From Rhodospirillales bacterium (GTDB lineage Bacteria; Pseudomonadota; Alphaproteobacteria; UBA8366; JADFVY01), in assembly GCA_024644185.1 (NCBI GenBank), contig JAHELM010000052.1, positions 1 to 9,805 of the forward strand: a DNA stretch of 9,805 nt, in the 5' to 3' direction. The translations under genes were made by a program, and so were the position numbers. Below, piece after piece: positions 1-6,597 of this stretch. Position 1 is the stretch's first letter, and each line of letters opens with the position of its first letter. The notes under the pieces are model-generated. The model searched no databases. It was not told where the DNA came from and saw nothing but the letters and a program-made list of their open reading frames with translations.

Positions 1-454
1 TGACCGGGCCGATGACCGCGTCGTAGAGCACCGAGAAGGCCGGGGATGGCGCCTGCTGTTCGCGGATGATCAGGCGCGCCCAGGGCGCCGAATCGTCACC
101 GGTCATCAGCGCGACGAAGGCATCGGCGAGGCCGAACAGCGGCGGCAGATAGCGGGCGTGGCGCGCGCCCGGCGTCGCCGGCCGGTCCGGCGTGGCGAGC
201 ATGGCCTCGATGTCGGCGAGCGCCGGGCCGACGCGTTCCCGGATGCGGCCGGCGATATGGTCCAGCGCCGCCAGGTACAGCCCGTCCTTGCTGCGGAAAT
301 GATAGTTGATCAGGGCCTGGTTGACGCCCGCCTCCTCGGCGATGGCGCGCGTGCTCGCGGCATGGAAGCCCTCGCGGCCAAAGACCTCGATCGCCGTGGC
401 GATCAGGGAGTCGCGGGTGGCATCCCCGCGCGGCGGCTGGACGATTTTCGGCAA
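1..454 (-). CDS. TetR-family regulator, CerR/CecR (DUF1956)-type, partial (C-terminus off the left edge)
   Basis: Reading leftward from a TTG at 454, 151 codons are open and the gene runs off the window. Residues about 14-60 form a TetR DNA-binding domain: a first helix (SLIATAIEVFGREGF), then the helix-turn-helix at about 34-53 (STRAIAEEAGVNQALINYHF) followed by the usual SKDGLY. The later part (ARLIIREQQAPSPAFSVLYD) resembles the C-terminal ligand domain of CecR/YbiH-type regulators; such genes often sit upstream of membrane-fusion/ABC efflux genes, which here would lie left of the window. The TTG start is chosen because no ATG occurs between it and the upstream in-frame stop, and because GAGGA (461-465 on the complement) lies 6 nt before it. 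The protein probably represses its own promoter (see 483-511). Whether it also controls the divergent glcB is unknown. TetR assignment is firm; the CecR subgroup is likely. Confidence 0.9.
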   Translation of the reverse strand, partial: MPKIVQPPRGDATRDSLIATAIEVFGREGFHAASTRAIAEEAGVNQALINYHFRSKDGLYLAALDHIAGRIRERVGPALADIEAMLATPDRPATPGARHARYLPPLFGLADAFVALMTGDDSAPWARLIIREQQAPSPAFSVLYDAVIGPV

Positions 455-460
455 GAGAGA

Positions 461-465
461 TCCTC
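461..465 (-). promoter_or_regulatory. Ribosome binding site deciding the TTG start of the TetR gene
   Basis: On the complement strand GAGGA stands exactly 6 nt before the TTG at 454. No ATG or GTG is available in frame before the upstream TAA, so this site is the main support for a TTG start. Confidence 0.7.
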
Positions 466-482
466 GCTCGCTGCTTTGTTCG

Positions 483-511
483 AATATTAATTGAACGATT
501 GATTAAGTCAA
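483..511 (-). promoter_or_regulatory. Predicted sigma-70-type promoter of the TetR gene
   Basis: Read leftward, TTGACT (complement of 506-511; 5 of 6 to the -35 consensus) is followed by a 17-nt spacer and AATATT (483-488; 4 of 6 to the -10 consensus). Transcription would begin near 475, giving a leader of about 20 nt before the TTG start. The spacer is almost wholly occupied by the imperfect palindrome at 487-506, the arrangement expected of an autorepressed TetR gene. Predicted from sequence only. Confidence 0.55.
487..506. promoter_or_regulatory. Candidate TetR operator (imperfect palindrome)
   Basis: TTAATTGAACGATTGATTAA is an imperfect dyad centred between 496 and 497; 7 of 10 positions in each arm pair (TTAAT, a central CG, and one inner A/T). 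It lies between the -35 and -10 boxes of the leftward promoter, so a bound dimer would block RNA polymerase. A second short inverted repeat, ATTGAT-N11-ATCAAT (498-520), overlaps it. Length and position fit TetR-family operators; binding by the adjacent regulator is inferred. Confidence 0.5.
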
Positions 512-607
512 TAGATCAATGCGTATTGCGCACCGCGCATCCGGGGTCCTTCTTGCGTAACGCGAAAAAATCTCTAACCGTCTGTTTAAACGCTATTGTT
601 TCCTGAA

Positions 608-626
608 ATTTCCGCGATGCGGAAAT
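608..626. promoter_or_regulatory. Perfect 8-bp inverted repeat upstream of glcB
   Basis: ATTTCCGC-GAT-GCGGAAAT is a perfect dyad with 8-bp arms and a 3-bp centre, 127 bp before the glcB start. It has no following T-run and does not look like a terminator. It sits on the glcB side of the gap and resembles a binding site for a dimeric regulator or a small cruciform. The cognate factor is not identifiable from the sequence. The rest of the gap (527-753) also holds GTTTAAAC (584-591) and GCGT-A-ACGC (555-563), with no gene seen. Confidence 0.4.
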
Positions 627-651
627 GCACCCTGTTTTCCTCCATTCGGCA

Positions 652-680
652 TGGACCGGCGGTCGTGGCGGCACCATATT
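652..680 (+). promoter_or_regulatory. Weak candidate promoter for glcB
   Basis: TGGACC (652-657) and CATATT (675-680) are separated by 17 nt and match the -35 and -10 consensus at 4 of 6 positions each. A start near 687 would leave a leader of about 67 nt and put the 608-626 dyad around -70, a position typical of activator sites. The match is weak and nothing better was found in the gap. Confidence 0.25.
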
Positions 681-753
681 GCGCCTATCCGAAAGTGTGG
701 GCGCTCCCCGCCATCCGTGCCGGCGGCGCCGTTGAAATCAGGGATCAAGACGC

Positions 754-2943
754 ATGACGCAGCGTATCGAGAAGGATGGCCTGAGGATTTCCGCCATTCT
801 GCACGACTTCATCGCCGGCGAGGCCACGCCCGGTACCGGGATCGAGGCCGATGCGTTCTGGGCTTCGTTCGGCCGGATCGTCGCCGATCTCGCCCCGAAA
901 AACCGGGCGCTGCTGGCCCGGCGCGACGCGTTGCAGGCCCAGATCGACGCCTGGCACCGGGCGCGGCGCGGCCAGCCGCACGATGCCGCCGCCTACAAGG
1001 CGTTCCTGTGCGAGATCGGCTATCTGCTGCCGGAAGGCCCGGATTTCACCGTCACCGCCGATCGGGTCGATCCCGAGATCGCCAGCATTCCCGGGCCGCA
1101 GCTGGTGGTGCCGGTGATGAATGCGCGCTATGCGCTGAACGCCGCCAATGCCCGCTGGGGCAGCCTGTTCGATGCGCTCTACGGCACCGATGCGATCCCT
1201 GAGACGCAGGGACGGGAAAAGGGCAAGGGCTATAATCCCGGTCGCGGCCACGCGGTTTTCGCATATGCCGCGGACGTCCTCGACCAGGCGGCGCCGCTGG
1301 TGAAGGGCAGCCACAAGGACGCAACCGCCTATGCGCTGGCCGATCGGGGCGGGGCGAGGCAGCTTGCCGTCACCCTGAAGGACGGCGCCAATACGGGCCT
1401 TGCGCAGCCCGGCCGTTTCGTTGGCCATGCCGGCGATGCCGCCGCGCCGACATCGATTCTGCTGCGCAACCACGGCCTGCATATCGAGTTGCGGATCGAC
1501 CGCGCGCATCCGGTGGGCAGGGACCACCCGGCGGGTATCAAGGACATGGTGATGGAATCGGCGGTCACCACCATTCAGGACTGCGAGGATTCCGTGGCCG
1601 CGGTGGATGCCGCCGACAAGGTTCTGGTCTATCGCAACTGGCTCGGCCTGATGAAGGGCGACCTGACCGAGAGCTTCGAGAAGGGCGGCAAGACCTTGAC
1701 CCGCCGCCTGAATCCGGATCGCGAATTTACCGCGCCCGATGGGGCGACGCTGACGCTGCCCGGGCGCAGCCTGCTGCTGATCCGCAATGTCAGGCATCTG
1801 ATGACCACCGATGCGGTGCTGGACCGCGACGGCCGCGAAATCCCCGAGGGCTTCCTCGACGCCATGGTGACGGCGCTGATCGCCATCCACGATATCAAGG
1901 GCCTCGGCCGCCTGCACAACAGCCGCGCCGGCAGCATGTATATCGTCAAGCCCAAGATGCACGGGCCGGAAGAGGTTGCCTTCGCCGGCGAGCTGTTCGG
2001 CCGGGTGGAGGATGCGCTGGGCCTGGCCCGCAACACGCTGAAGGTCGGCATCATGGACGAGGAACGCCGCACCTCGGTGAACCTGAAGGAATGCATCCGC
2101 GCCGCGCGCGAGCGCATCGTCTTCATCAATACCGGATTCCTCGACCGCACCGGCGACGAGATCCACACCAGCATGGAGGCCGGCCCGATGGTCCGCAAGG
2201 ACGCCATGAAGGGGGAGTCCTGGATCAGGGCGTATGAAGACCACAACGTCGATACCGGCCTCGCCGCCGGCTTCAGCGGCCATGCCCAGATCGGCAAGGG
2301 CATGTGGGCGAAGCCGGACGAGATGGCGGAGATGATGGCCGTCAAGGGTGGCCACCCGAAAGCCGGCGCCAATACCGCCTGGGTGCCGTCGCCGACGGCC
2401 GCCACCCTGCACGCCATCCACTACCACCAGACCGACGTGACGGCCCGGCAGCGGGAGTTGGTGTCGCGGCCGCGCGCCAGTGTCGACGACATCCTGACCA
2501 TCCCGGTGCGGCACGGCGCCAATTTGTCCTCCGATGAAATCCGCCAGGAACTGGACAACAACGCCCAGGGCATCCTTGGCTATGTGGTGCGCTGGGTCGA
2601 AGAGGGTGTCGGCTGTTCCAAGGTGCCCGACATCCACGATGTCGGCCTGATGGAAGACCGCGCGACGCTGCGCATTTCCAGCCAGCACATCGCCAACTGG
2701 CTGCATCACGGCATTTGCACCCACGATCAGGTCATGGAGACGATGCGGCGAATGGCCGCGGTCGTCGACCGGCAGAACCAGGGCGACCCCGCCTACCGCC
2801 CGATGGCCCCGGACTTCGACTCCTCGGTTGCCTTCCAGGCGGCATGTGATCTGGTGTTCAAGGGACGTGACCAGCCGAACGGCTATACCGAGCCGGTCCT
2901 GCATGCCCGCCGCCGCGAGGCCAAGGCGAAATACGGAATCTGA
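754..2943 (+). CDS. glcB: Malate synthase G
   Basis: Cytoplasmic enzyme condensing glyoxylate with acetyl-CoA to malate, for glycolate use and the glyoxylate bypass. The 729 residues match the usual length of MSG (about 720-740), and the characteristic blocks occur in order: TTIQDCEDSVAAVDAADKV (272-290), YRNWLGLM (293-300), LLIRNVRHLM (341-350), YIVKPKMHGP (396-405), GIMDEERRT (432-440), FINTGFLDRTGDEIHTSMEAG (457-477), TAWVPSPTAATLHA (541-554) and CSKVPDIHDVGLMEDRATLR (621-640). By alignment with characterised MSGs, R344, E436, D464 and the catalytic base D635 are present, as is C621. One oddity: R347 stands where a Gly is normally seen (RNVGHLMT). The ATG at 754 has AGGGA about 9 nt upstream. 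The gene is followed by a strong terminator and looks monocistronic; no isocitrate lyase or glycolate oxidase gene is in the window. Confidence 0.98.
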   Translation: MTQRIEKDGLRISAILHDFIAGEATPGTGIEADAFWASFGRIVADLAPKNRALLARRDALQAQIDAWHRARRGQPHDAAAYKAFLCEIGYLLPEGPDFTVTADRVDPEIASIPGPQLVVPVMNARYALNAANARWGSLFDALYGTDAIPETQGREKGKGYNPGRGHAVFAYAADVLDQAAPLVKGSHKDATAYALADRGGARQLAVTLKDGANTGLAQPGRFVGHAGDAAAPTSILLRNHGLHIELRIDRAHPVGRDHPAGIKDMVMESAVTTIQDCEDSVAAVDAADKVLVYRNWLGLMKGDLTESFEKGGKTLTRRLNPDREFTAPDGATLTLPGRSLLLIRNVRHLMTTDAVLDRDGREIPEGFLDAMVTALIAIHDIKGLGRLHNSRAGSMYIVKPKMHGPEEVAFAGELFGRVEDALGLARNTLKVGIMDEERRTSVNLKECIRAARERIVFINTGFLDRTGDEIHTSMEAGPMVRKDAMKGESWIRAYEDHNVDTGLAAGFSGHAQIGKGMWAKPDEMAEMMAVKGGHPKAGANTAWVPSPTAATLHAIHYHQTDVTARQRELVSRPRASVDDILTIPVRHGANLSSDEIRQELDNNAQGILGYVVRWVEEGVGCSKVPDIHDVGLMEDRATLRISSQHIANWLHHGICTHDQVMETMRRMAAVVDRQNQGDPAYRPMAPDFDSSVAFQAACDLVFKGRDQPNGYTEPVLHARRREAKAKYGI

Positions 2944-2951
2944 TTCCAACG

Positions 2952-2967
2952 GGCCGGGATTCCGGCC
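2952..2967 (+). other. Small hairpin just after glcB
   Basis: GGCCGG-GATT-CCGGCC forms a perfect 6-bp stem with a 4-nt loop 9 nt after the glcB stop. There is no T-run directly after it; it may protect the 3' end or act together with the terminator that follows. Confidence 0.45.
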
Positions 2968-2976
2968 TGCCCACGG

Positions 2977-3013
2977 GAAAACCCCGGGACCGCAAGGCCC
3001 CGGGGTTTTCTTT
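2977..3013 (+). terminator. Intrinsic terminator of glcB, possibly bidirectional
   Basis: GAAAACCCCGGG (2977-2988) pairs perfectly with CCCGGGGTTTTC (2999-3010), a 12-bp stem. The 10-nt loop can itself fold as CC-GCAA-GG with a GNRA-type tetraloop. The T-rich 3' side (TTTTCTTT) fits rho-independent termination, and the A-run on the left arm gives a U-run on the other strand. It separates glcB from the hemerythrin gene. Confidence 0.85.
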
Positions 3014-3083
3014 GCCGATATGCTCGACAAGCCACCCGGAGAGTCGCAATCTTGTCGTCTCGGCAGGGAAACGGGGTTGCGTC

Positions 3084-3464
3084 ATGGCGAAACTGCAATG
3101 GAACGATGCCTGGAGCGTTGGCGACAAGCACCTGGACGGCCAGCACAAGCAGTTGGTCGGCTTGATCAACATGCTGGAAGACGACAATACGATCCCGACC
3201 GTGATCGATGCGCTGGGTGAATATGTCCGGCGGCATTTCCACGACGAGGAGGCGGCGATGGAGCGGGCCGGCTACCCGGACCTGGTGGCGCATCGCGAAC
3301 AGCACGCGGCATTCCGCGAGTGGCTGGCCTCGGCCGAGCAGATGCAGCATCGAGGCGAGGTTGCCGGGTTGTTGCGCGACGGCATTCGCGCCTATCTGCG
3401 AACCTGGCTGGTCAACCACATCCTGGTTTCCGACAAGGCCTATATGCCGCACCTGAAGAAATAG
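3084..3464 (+). CDS. Bacteriohemerythrin (single-domain hemerythrin-like protein)
   Basis: A 126-residue four-helix protein expected to bind O2 at a non-haem diiron centre in the cytoplasm. All canonical ligands are visible: H21 (DGQHKQL), H51 and E55 (RRHFHDEEAAM), H70 and H74 (HREQHAAF), H112 and D117 (NHILVSDKAY). Ligand spacing agrees with characterised bacteriohemerythrins, and the whole protein is that one domain, with no signal peptide, receptor or GGDEF part. The ATG at 3084 is preferred over an in-frame ATG at 3012 because the latter lies inside the glcB terminator, while MAKLQWNDAW is the usual family N-terminus and a GGGG stretch lies 7 nt upstream. It is a lone gene, convergent with the oxidoreductase beyond it. 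Roles proposed for such proteins are O2 delivery, storage or sensing; sequence does not decide between them. Confidence 0.95.
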   Translation: MAKLQWNDAWSVGDKHLDGQHKQLVGLINMLEDDNTIPTVIDALGEYVRRHFHDEEAAMERAGYPDLVAHREQHAAFREWLASAEQMQHRGEVAGLLRDGIRAYLRTWLVNHILVSDKAYMPHLKK

Positions 3465-3504
3465 CCGGTCCGGCGAACGTGTCGGGGTCGGGAGGCGGAC
3501 GCGG

Positions 3505-4476
3505 TCAGCCGCTGCCCAGCATTTCCTCGATGCGCTCCTGCACCGACAGCGCGGCGCGGAAATCGGGAAGGCGGCGCGGCTTGCCCTCCAGCATGTCAGC
3601 CAGCGCGTCGAGCTGGTCCAGGCAGGAATCGATGTCATCGTCCGACGCGTCGGGCCATGCCTGGGTCCACGGGCCGCCATCGCTGGTCCACAACCTGTAC
3701 CAGTCAGTCAGCCGATAGGATTTCTTCGTCCCCCACAGGGTGAATTCGACCGCTTCCGGCCCGGCCCCGCCGACCGATCCGGCGATGGTCACCGGGATGT
3801 CGCCACAGTCGATCTGGGCCGTGATATGGGTCTCGGCGGCGTCCTCCGGCTCCAGCGGGTGGCACAAAGTCGCCGAGACGACCTCGGACGGACCGAGCAG
3901 ATTTTCCACCAGGTAGACGTAATGCGACAGCACCTCGCGGACAAAACCGCCCTGCTGGCGGCTGGCCAGCCAGGTGGCGCTCGCCTGCCAGTCGCGCGGC
4001 CACTGGGCGAAATGCAGCAGGATGTCGATGCCGGCCACGTCGCCCGCCGCGCCGGAATCCAGCGCCGCGCGCATCGCCTCGGCGCCGTGCGCGGTGCCGA
4101 ACACGTAGTTGACCGCATTGGCAAGCCCGCTGGCTTCCACGCGCTCGACCAGGTTTCGGCTCTCGGCGACGTCGACACCCAGCGGTTTTTCGCAGAATAT
4201 CGCCTTGCCGGCGGCGATCGCGGCCAGTGTGTATTCGCCATGCGCCAGCGGCGGTACGCCGATATAGACCACCTCGGTGGCGGCATCGGCAATCAGCGCC
4301 TGGGCGCTGGACGCAATGCGCAGCCACGGAAATTTCTGCCTGGCGGCCTCGCGGGCCGCCGGATTCATATCCCACGCGCCGGTCACCTCAAGCCGCTCAT
4401 GCCGGGGCATATTGGTCAACATGCGCTGGCCGATGACGCCCAGGCCGATGACCGCTACCTTGTGCCGCGTCGCCAT
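3505..4476 (-). CDS. Gfo/Idh/MocA-family NAD(P)-dependent oxidoreductase
   Basis: A 323-residue two-domain dehydrogenase. The N-terminal Rossmann fold shows KVAVIGLGVIGQRML with the dinucleotide-binding GLGVIG at 11-16, and the family signature CEKPLG with E96-K97-P98, whose Lys is normally catalytic. The C-terminal alpha/beta domain begins near 125 and contains GGFVREVLSHYVYLVENLLG (176-195), with H185 in the place of the family's active-site His region. Members oxidise or reduce hydroxyls of sugars, inositols and related compounds; the substrate cannot be told here. The ATG has CGGAG 9-10 nt upstream. The gene is divergent from the quinone oxidoreductase at 4581 and convergent, with a 40-bp gap, with the hemerythrin gene. 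It might supply a sugar-oxidation step to the module at 6639-9805, but it is not in that transcription unit, so this is speculation. Confidence 0.93.
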   Translation of the reverse strand: MATRHKVAVIGLGVIGQRMLTNMPRHERLEVTGAWDMNPAAREAARQKFPWLRIASSAQALIADAATEVVYIGVPPLAHGEYTLAAIAAGKAIFCEKPLGVDVAESRNLVERVEASGLANAVNYVFGTAHGAEAMRAALDSGAAGDVAGIDILLHFAQWPRDWQASATWLASRQQGGFVREVLSHYVYLVENLLGPSEVVSATLCHPLEPEDAAETHITAQIDCGDIPVTIAGSVGGAGPEAVEFTLWGTKKSYRLTDWYRLWTSDGGPWTQAWPDASDDDIDSCLDQLDALADMLEGKPRRLPDFRAALSVQERIEEMLGSG

Positions 4477-4514
4477 GTCCGCTACTCCGTTGTCTGGGTC
4501 GATGCCGGCTCAAG

Positions 4515-4543
4515 CGGATAGACGGGACCGGGCGGGCCGTCAA
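4515..4543 (-). promoter_or_regulatory. Candidate promoter of the Gfo/Idh/MocA gene
   Basis: On the complement strand TTGACG (4538-4543) is followed by a 17-nt spacer and TATCCG (4515-4520). The -35 box matches 5 of 6 consensus positions, the -10 only 3 of 6. The predicted leader is about 30 nt. No convincing promoter was found for the divergent gene in this 104-bp gap. Confidence 0.35.
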
Positions 4544-4580
4544 TCGCAAATGCCGATGTCATCAGCAACAGGAGCCAGCC

Positions 4581-5585
4581 ATGAGCAGCCAGATTCCCAG
4601 TGAGATGACCTATATCGACCTGCCGCGCTTTGGCGGGCCCGAGGTGCTGGTTCCCGCCCGCGGCCCGGTACCCAGCCCCGCCGCCGGCGAGGTTCTGGTG
4701 AAGGTTCATGCCGCCGGCGTCAACCGGCCCGACGTGTTGCAGCGCAAGGGCGGCTACAACCCGCCGCCGGGCGCCTCGCCGGTTCCAGGGTTGGAGATTG
4801 CCGGCACCGTCGTGGCACTGGCCCCTGACGTGACCGGATGGAAGATCGGCGACCGGGTCTGCGCGCTGGTGTCGGGCGGCGGCTATGCCGAATATTGCAC
4901 GGCACCGGCGCCGCAATGCCTGCCGGCGCCCGGGAGTCTGAGCCTGCTGGCGGCCGCCGGGCTGCCGGAAACCTGTTTTACCGTCTGGACCAATGTGTTC
5001 CAGCGCGGGGGTTTGCGGCAGGGCGAAAGCTTCCTGGTGCATGGCGGCTCCAGCGGCATCGGCACGACGGCGATCCAGCTTGCCCGCGAATTCGGCGCCC
5101 GGGTCTTCACCACGGTGGGCACCGCCGACAAGGCGAAGGCCTGCCGCGATCTCGGGGCGGAGCGCGCCATCAATTATCGCGATGAGGATTTCGTCGCCGT
5201 GGTCAAGGGTCTGACCGACGGCCGGGGCGTGGACCTGATCCTCGACATGGTCGGCGGGTCCTATATCCAGCGCAATCTGAGCGCGCTGGCGCTGGAGGGC
5301 CGGCTCGTGCAGATCGCCTTCCTGGAGTCGAGCAAGGTCGAGATCGACTTCCTGCCGGTGATGCTCAAGCGCCTGACCGTCACCGGGTCGACGCTGCGCC
5401 CGCGCACCGTCGCCCAGAAGGCCGAAATCGCCGCGGCGTTGAAGCAGAGGGTCTGGCCGCTGATCGAGGCCGGCAAGATCAAGCCGCTGATCCACAAGAC
5501 GTTCCCGCTGGGCGAGGCGGCCGCCGCGCATGCGCTGATGGAAACCGGCACGCATATCGGAAAGATCGTGCTGGAATGCGAATAG
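4581..5585 (+). CDS. NAD(P)H quinone oxidoreductase, PIG3/zeta-crystallin type, zinc-free MDR family
   Basis: A 334-residue medium-chain dehydrogenase/reductase predicted to pass electrons from NADPH to quinones or to reduce enones. The N-terminal GroES-like domain carries VKVHAAGVNRPDVLQRKGGY (40-59), a PIG3-type signature, and PGLEIAGTV (69-77). PETCFTVWTNVF (129-140) is likewise typical of this subgroup. The Rossmann domain begins with FLVHGGSSGIGTTAIQLA (151-168), whose glycine-rich GGSSGIG binds the cofactor. The Cys/His/Glu set for catalytic and structural zinc of alcohol dehydrogenases is absent, as expected. Length matches the family. The ATG has a good AGGAG (4570-4574) 6 nt upstream. 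The gene stands alone, with only 3 bp between its stop and that of the converging epimerase and no obvious terminator. Function in the cell is uncertain; detoxification is the common guess. Confidence 0.94.
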   Translation: MSSQIPSEMTYIDLPRFGGPEVLVPARGPVPSPAAGEVLVKVHAAGVNRPDVLQRKGGYNPPPGASPVPGLEIAGTVVALAPDVTGWKIGDRVCALVSGGGYAEYCTAPAPQCLPAPGSLSLLAAAGLPETCFTVWTNVFQRGGLRQGESFLVHGGSSGIGTTAIQLAREFGARVFTTVGTADKAKACRDLGAERAINYRDEDFVAVVKGLTDGRGVDLILDMVGGSYIQRNLSALALEGRLVQIAFLESSKVEIDFLPVMLKRLTVTGSTLRPRTVAQKAEIAAALKQRVWPLIEAGKIKPLIHKTFPLGEAAAAHALMETGTHIGKIVLECE

Positions 5586-5588
5586 GGT

Positions 5589-6491
5589 TCAATCCCGGCG
5601 CACCGTCAGTCGCATGCCGCCCGACAGCGTGCCGCCGGGCGGCAGGACCGTTGCGCCGTGGCCGGGACAGCCACGCGCCATCCGGTTGAAGCCGTCATCG
5701 GCGTTGCTGACCGGCTCGACGCAGAAATAGTCCTGACCCGGCGGCATGAAGATCACCACGTGGTCCAGCGGTGCGGTCGCCCGCATGTCCAGCGTGACGC
5801 CGCGTCCAGGCCAGCTTACCGTTGCCCGGCGGTCCCAGCCGGCGAAGCAGCGGTCGACGACCACGCCGCGAATCGGCCGCGTATGGGTGAAATCCCACTC
5901 CGCCGGGGTCGCCACGGCCCCGTCCGCGTCGGGCTCTCCCCGGTCCGGCCAGACCCGCGTATTGCGGACCTCCAGCTCGACGTCCCCGGTTTTGGGAAAA
6001 TAGGGATGCAGGCCAACCCCCGCTGGCATCGGCGCCGATCCGGTATTGGTCACCGCGATCCTGGCCTCCAGCCCGCTCGCGTCCACCCGGAAGTCGAGCC
6101 GCGCCCGGTAGGGGAAGGGGAAGCCCGAACGCCCGTCGCGATCCAGCGTCAGCGTGGCGCTGTCCGCCGTCCGGGCCGCGACATCCCAGGCGCTGATCCA
6201 ACCATCGCCATGGATCGGCAGCGGTTCTCGCGGATGATTGCGCGCCAGCGCGACGGTTCGCCCGGCAAAGGGGAACGACCCGTCCCACACCCCGCCGGAG
6301 AACGGCACCAACGGAAAGCACCCCATGCCCAGGGGCTCTGCGGCGGCGATGGCGTCGGTCGGAGCCGGACGCAGCAGGTCGATGGCGGCGCCGTCGCGGA
6401 CGATCCGGAACGAACCGATCGACCCGCATCCCGGCACCAGGACCAGATGGAATTCGTTGAAATTCAGTTCGAGTGTGGGCGGCGGCGCCAT
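5589..6491 (-). CDS. Aldose 1-epimerase (mutarotase)-family protein, YphB-like
   Basis: A 300-residue beta-sandwich enzyme of the GalM family (COG2017), expected to interconvert alpha and beta anomers of an aldose. The family motifs are visible: IHGDGW with H94, GVGLHPYFP with the catalytic His candidate H162, and FCVEPVSNADDGFN with the catalytic Glu candidate E259. These motifs and the length are closest to the YphB-type subgroup of E. coli rather than classical GalM. The ATG at 6491 fits the beginning of the beta fold (LELNFNEFHLVLVPGCG); an AGGA lies about 11 nt upstream, a weak site. The gene is divergent from the IclR regulator over a 147-bp gap rich in inverted repeats, so it may be part of the same regulon. 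Substrate is unknown; a sugar or amino sugar that is then oxidised to a lactone would fit the neighbours. Confidence 0.9.
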   Translation of the reverse strand: MAPPPTLELNFNEFHLVLVPGCGSIGSFRIVRDGAAIDLLRPAPTDAIAAAEPLGMGCFPLVPFSGGVWDGSFPFAGRTVALARNHPREPLPIHGDGWISAWDVAARTADSATLTLDRDGRSGFPFPYRARLDFRVDASGLEARIAVTNTGSAPMPAGVGLHPYFPKTGDVELEVRNTRVWPDRGEPDADGAVATPAEWDFTHTRPIRGVVVDRCFAGWDRRATVSWPGRGVTLDMRATAPLDHVVIFMPPGQDYFCVEPVSNADDGFNRMARGCPGHGATVLPPGGTLSGGMRLTVRRD

Positions 6492-6542
6492 CGCGTGTCC
6501 GATCCTGTTTCCAATGCAAGTATCGGCTTCATGATATACCGG

Positions 6543-6571
6543 CTTACATCGGCCCGCGAGTGCGATATACT
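6543..6571 (+). promoter_or_regulatory. Predicted promoter of the iclR-lactonase-deaminase unit
   Basis: CTTACA (6543-6548; 4 of 6 to consensus) and TATACT (6566-6571; 5 of 6) are 17 nt apart. The start would fall near 6578, exactly at the CATTCC/GGAATG inverted repeat, so a repressor bound there would cover the initiation site. The leader to the GTG start would be about 60 nt. Confidence 0.5.
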
Positions 6572-6577
6572 GTATGC

Positions 6578-6597
6578 CATTCCGCTATACTGGAATG
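6578..6597. promoter_or_regulatory. Candidate IclR-type operator
   Basis: CATTCCGCTATACTGGAATG has perfect 6-bp arms around an 8-bp centre. It overlaps the predicted transcription start of the iclR unit, and its GGAAT/ATTCC half-sites recall those of several IclR-family operators, though the orientation is inside-out relative to E. coli IclR sites. Binding is inferred from position and symmetry only. Confidence 0.45.

Noticed and set aside
158..494. Plus-strand open frames opposite the TetR gene
   Set aside because: The minus strand encodes an unmistakable TetR helix-turn-helix; the plus-strand frames are Arg/Ala-rich with no known motif.
745..3030. 761-codon open frame on the minus strand spanning the whole of glcB
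   Set aside because: It is the antisense of a clear malate synthase G, has no recognisable domain, and is low-complexity His/Gly/Ala/Arg-rich, as expected from codon bias in GC-rich genes.
3012..3083. Earlier in-frame ATG for the hemerythrin gene
   Set aside because: It lies within the glcB terminator and would add 24 residues with no family similarity; MAKLQWNDAW at 3084 is the usual N-terminus.
4521..4541. GACGG/CCGTC inverted repeat in the divergent gap, considered as an operator
   Set aside because: Arms are only 5 bp around a GC-rich 11-bp centre, which is expected by chance at this composition.
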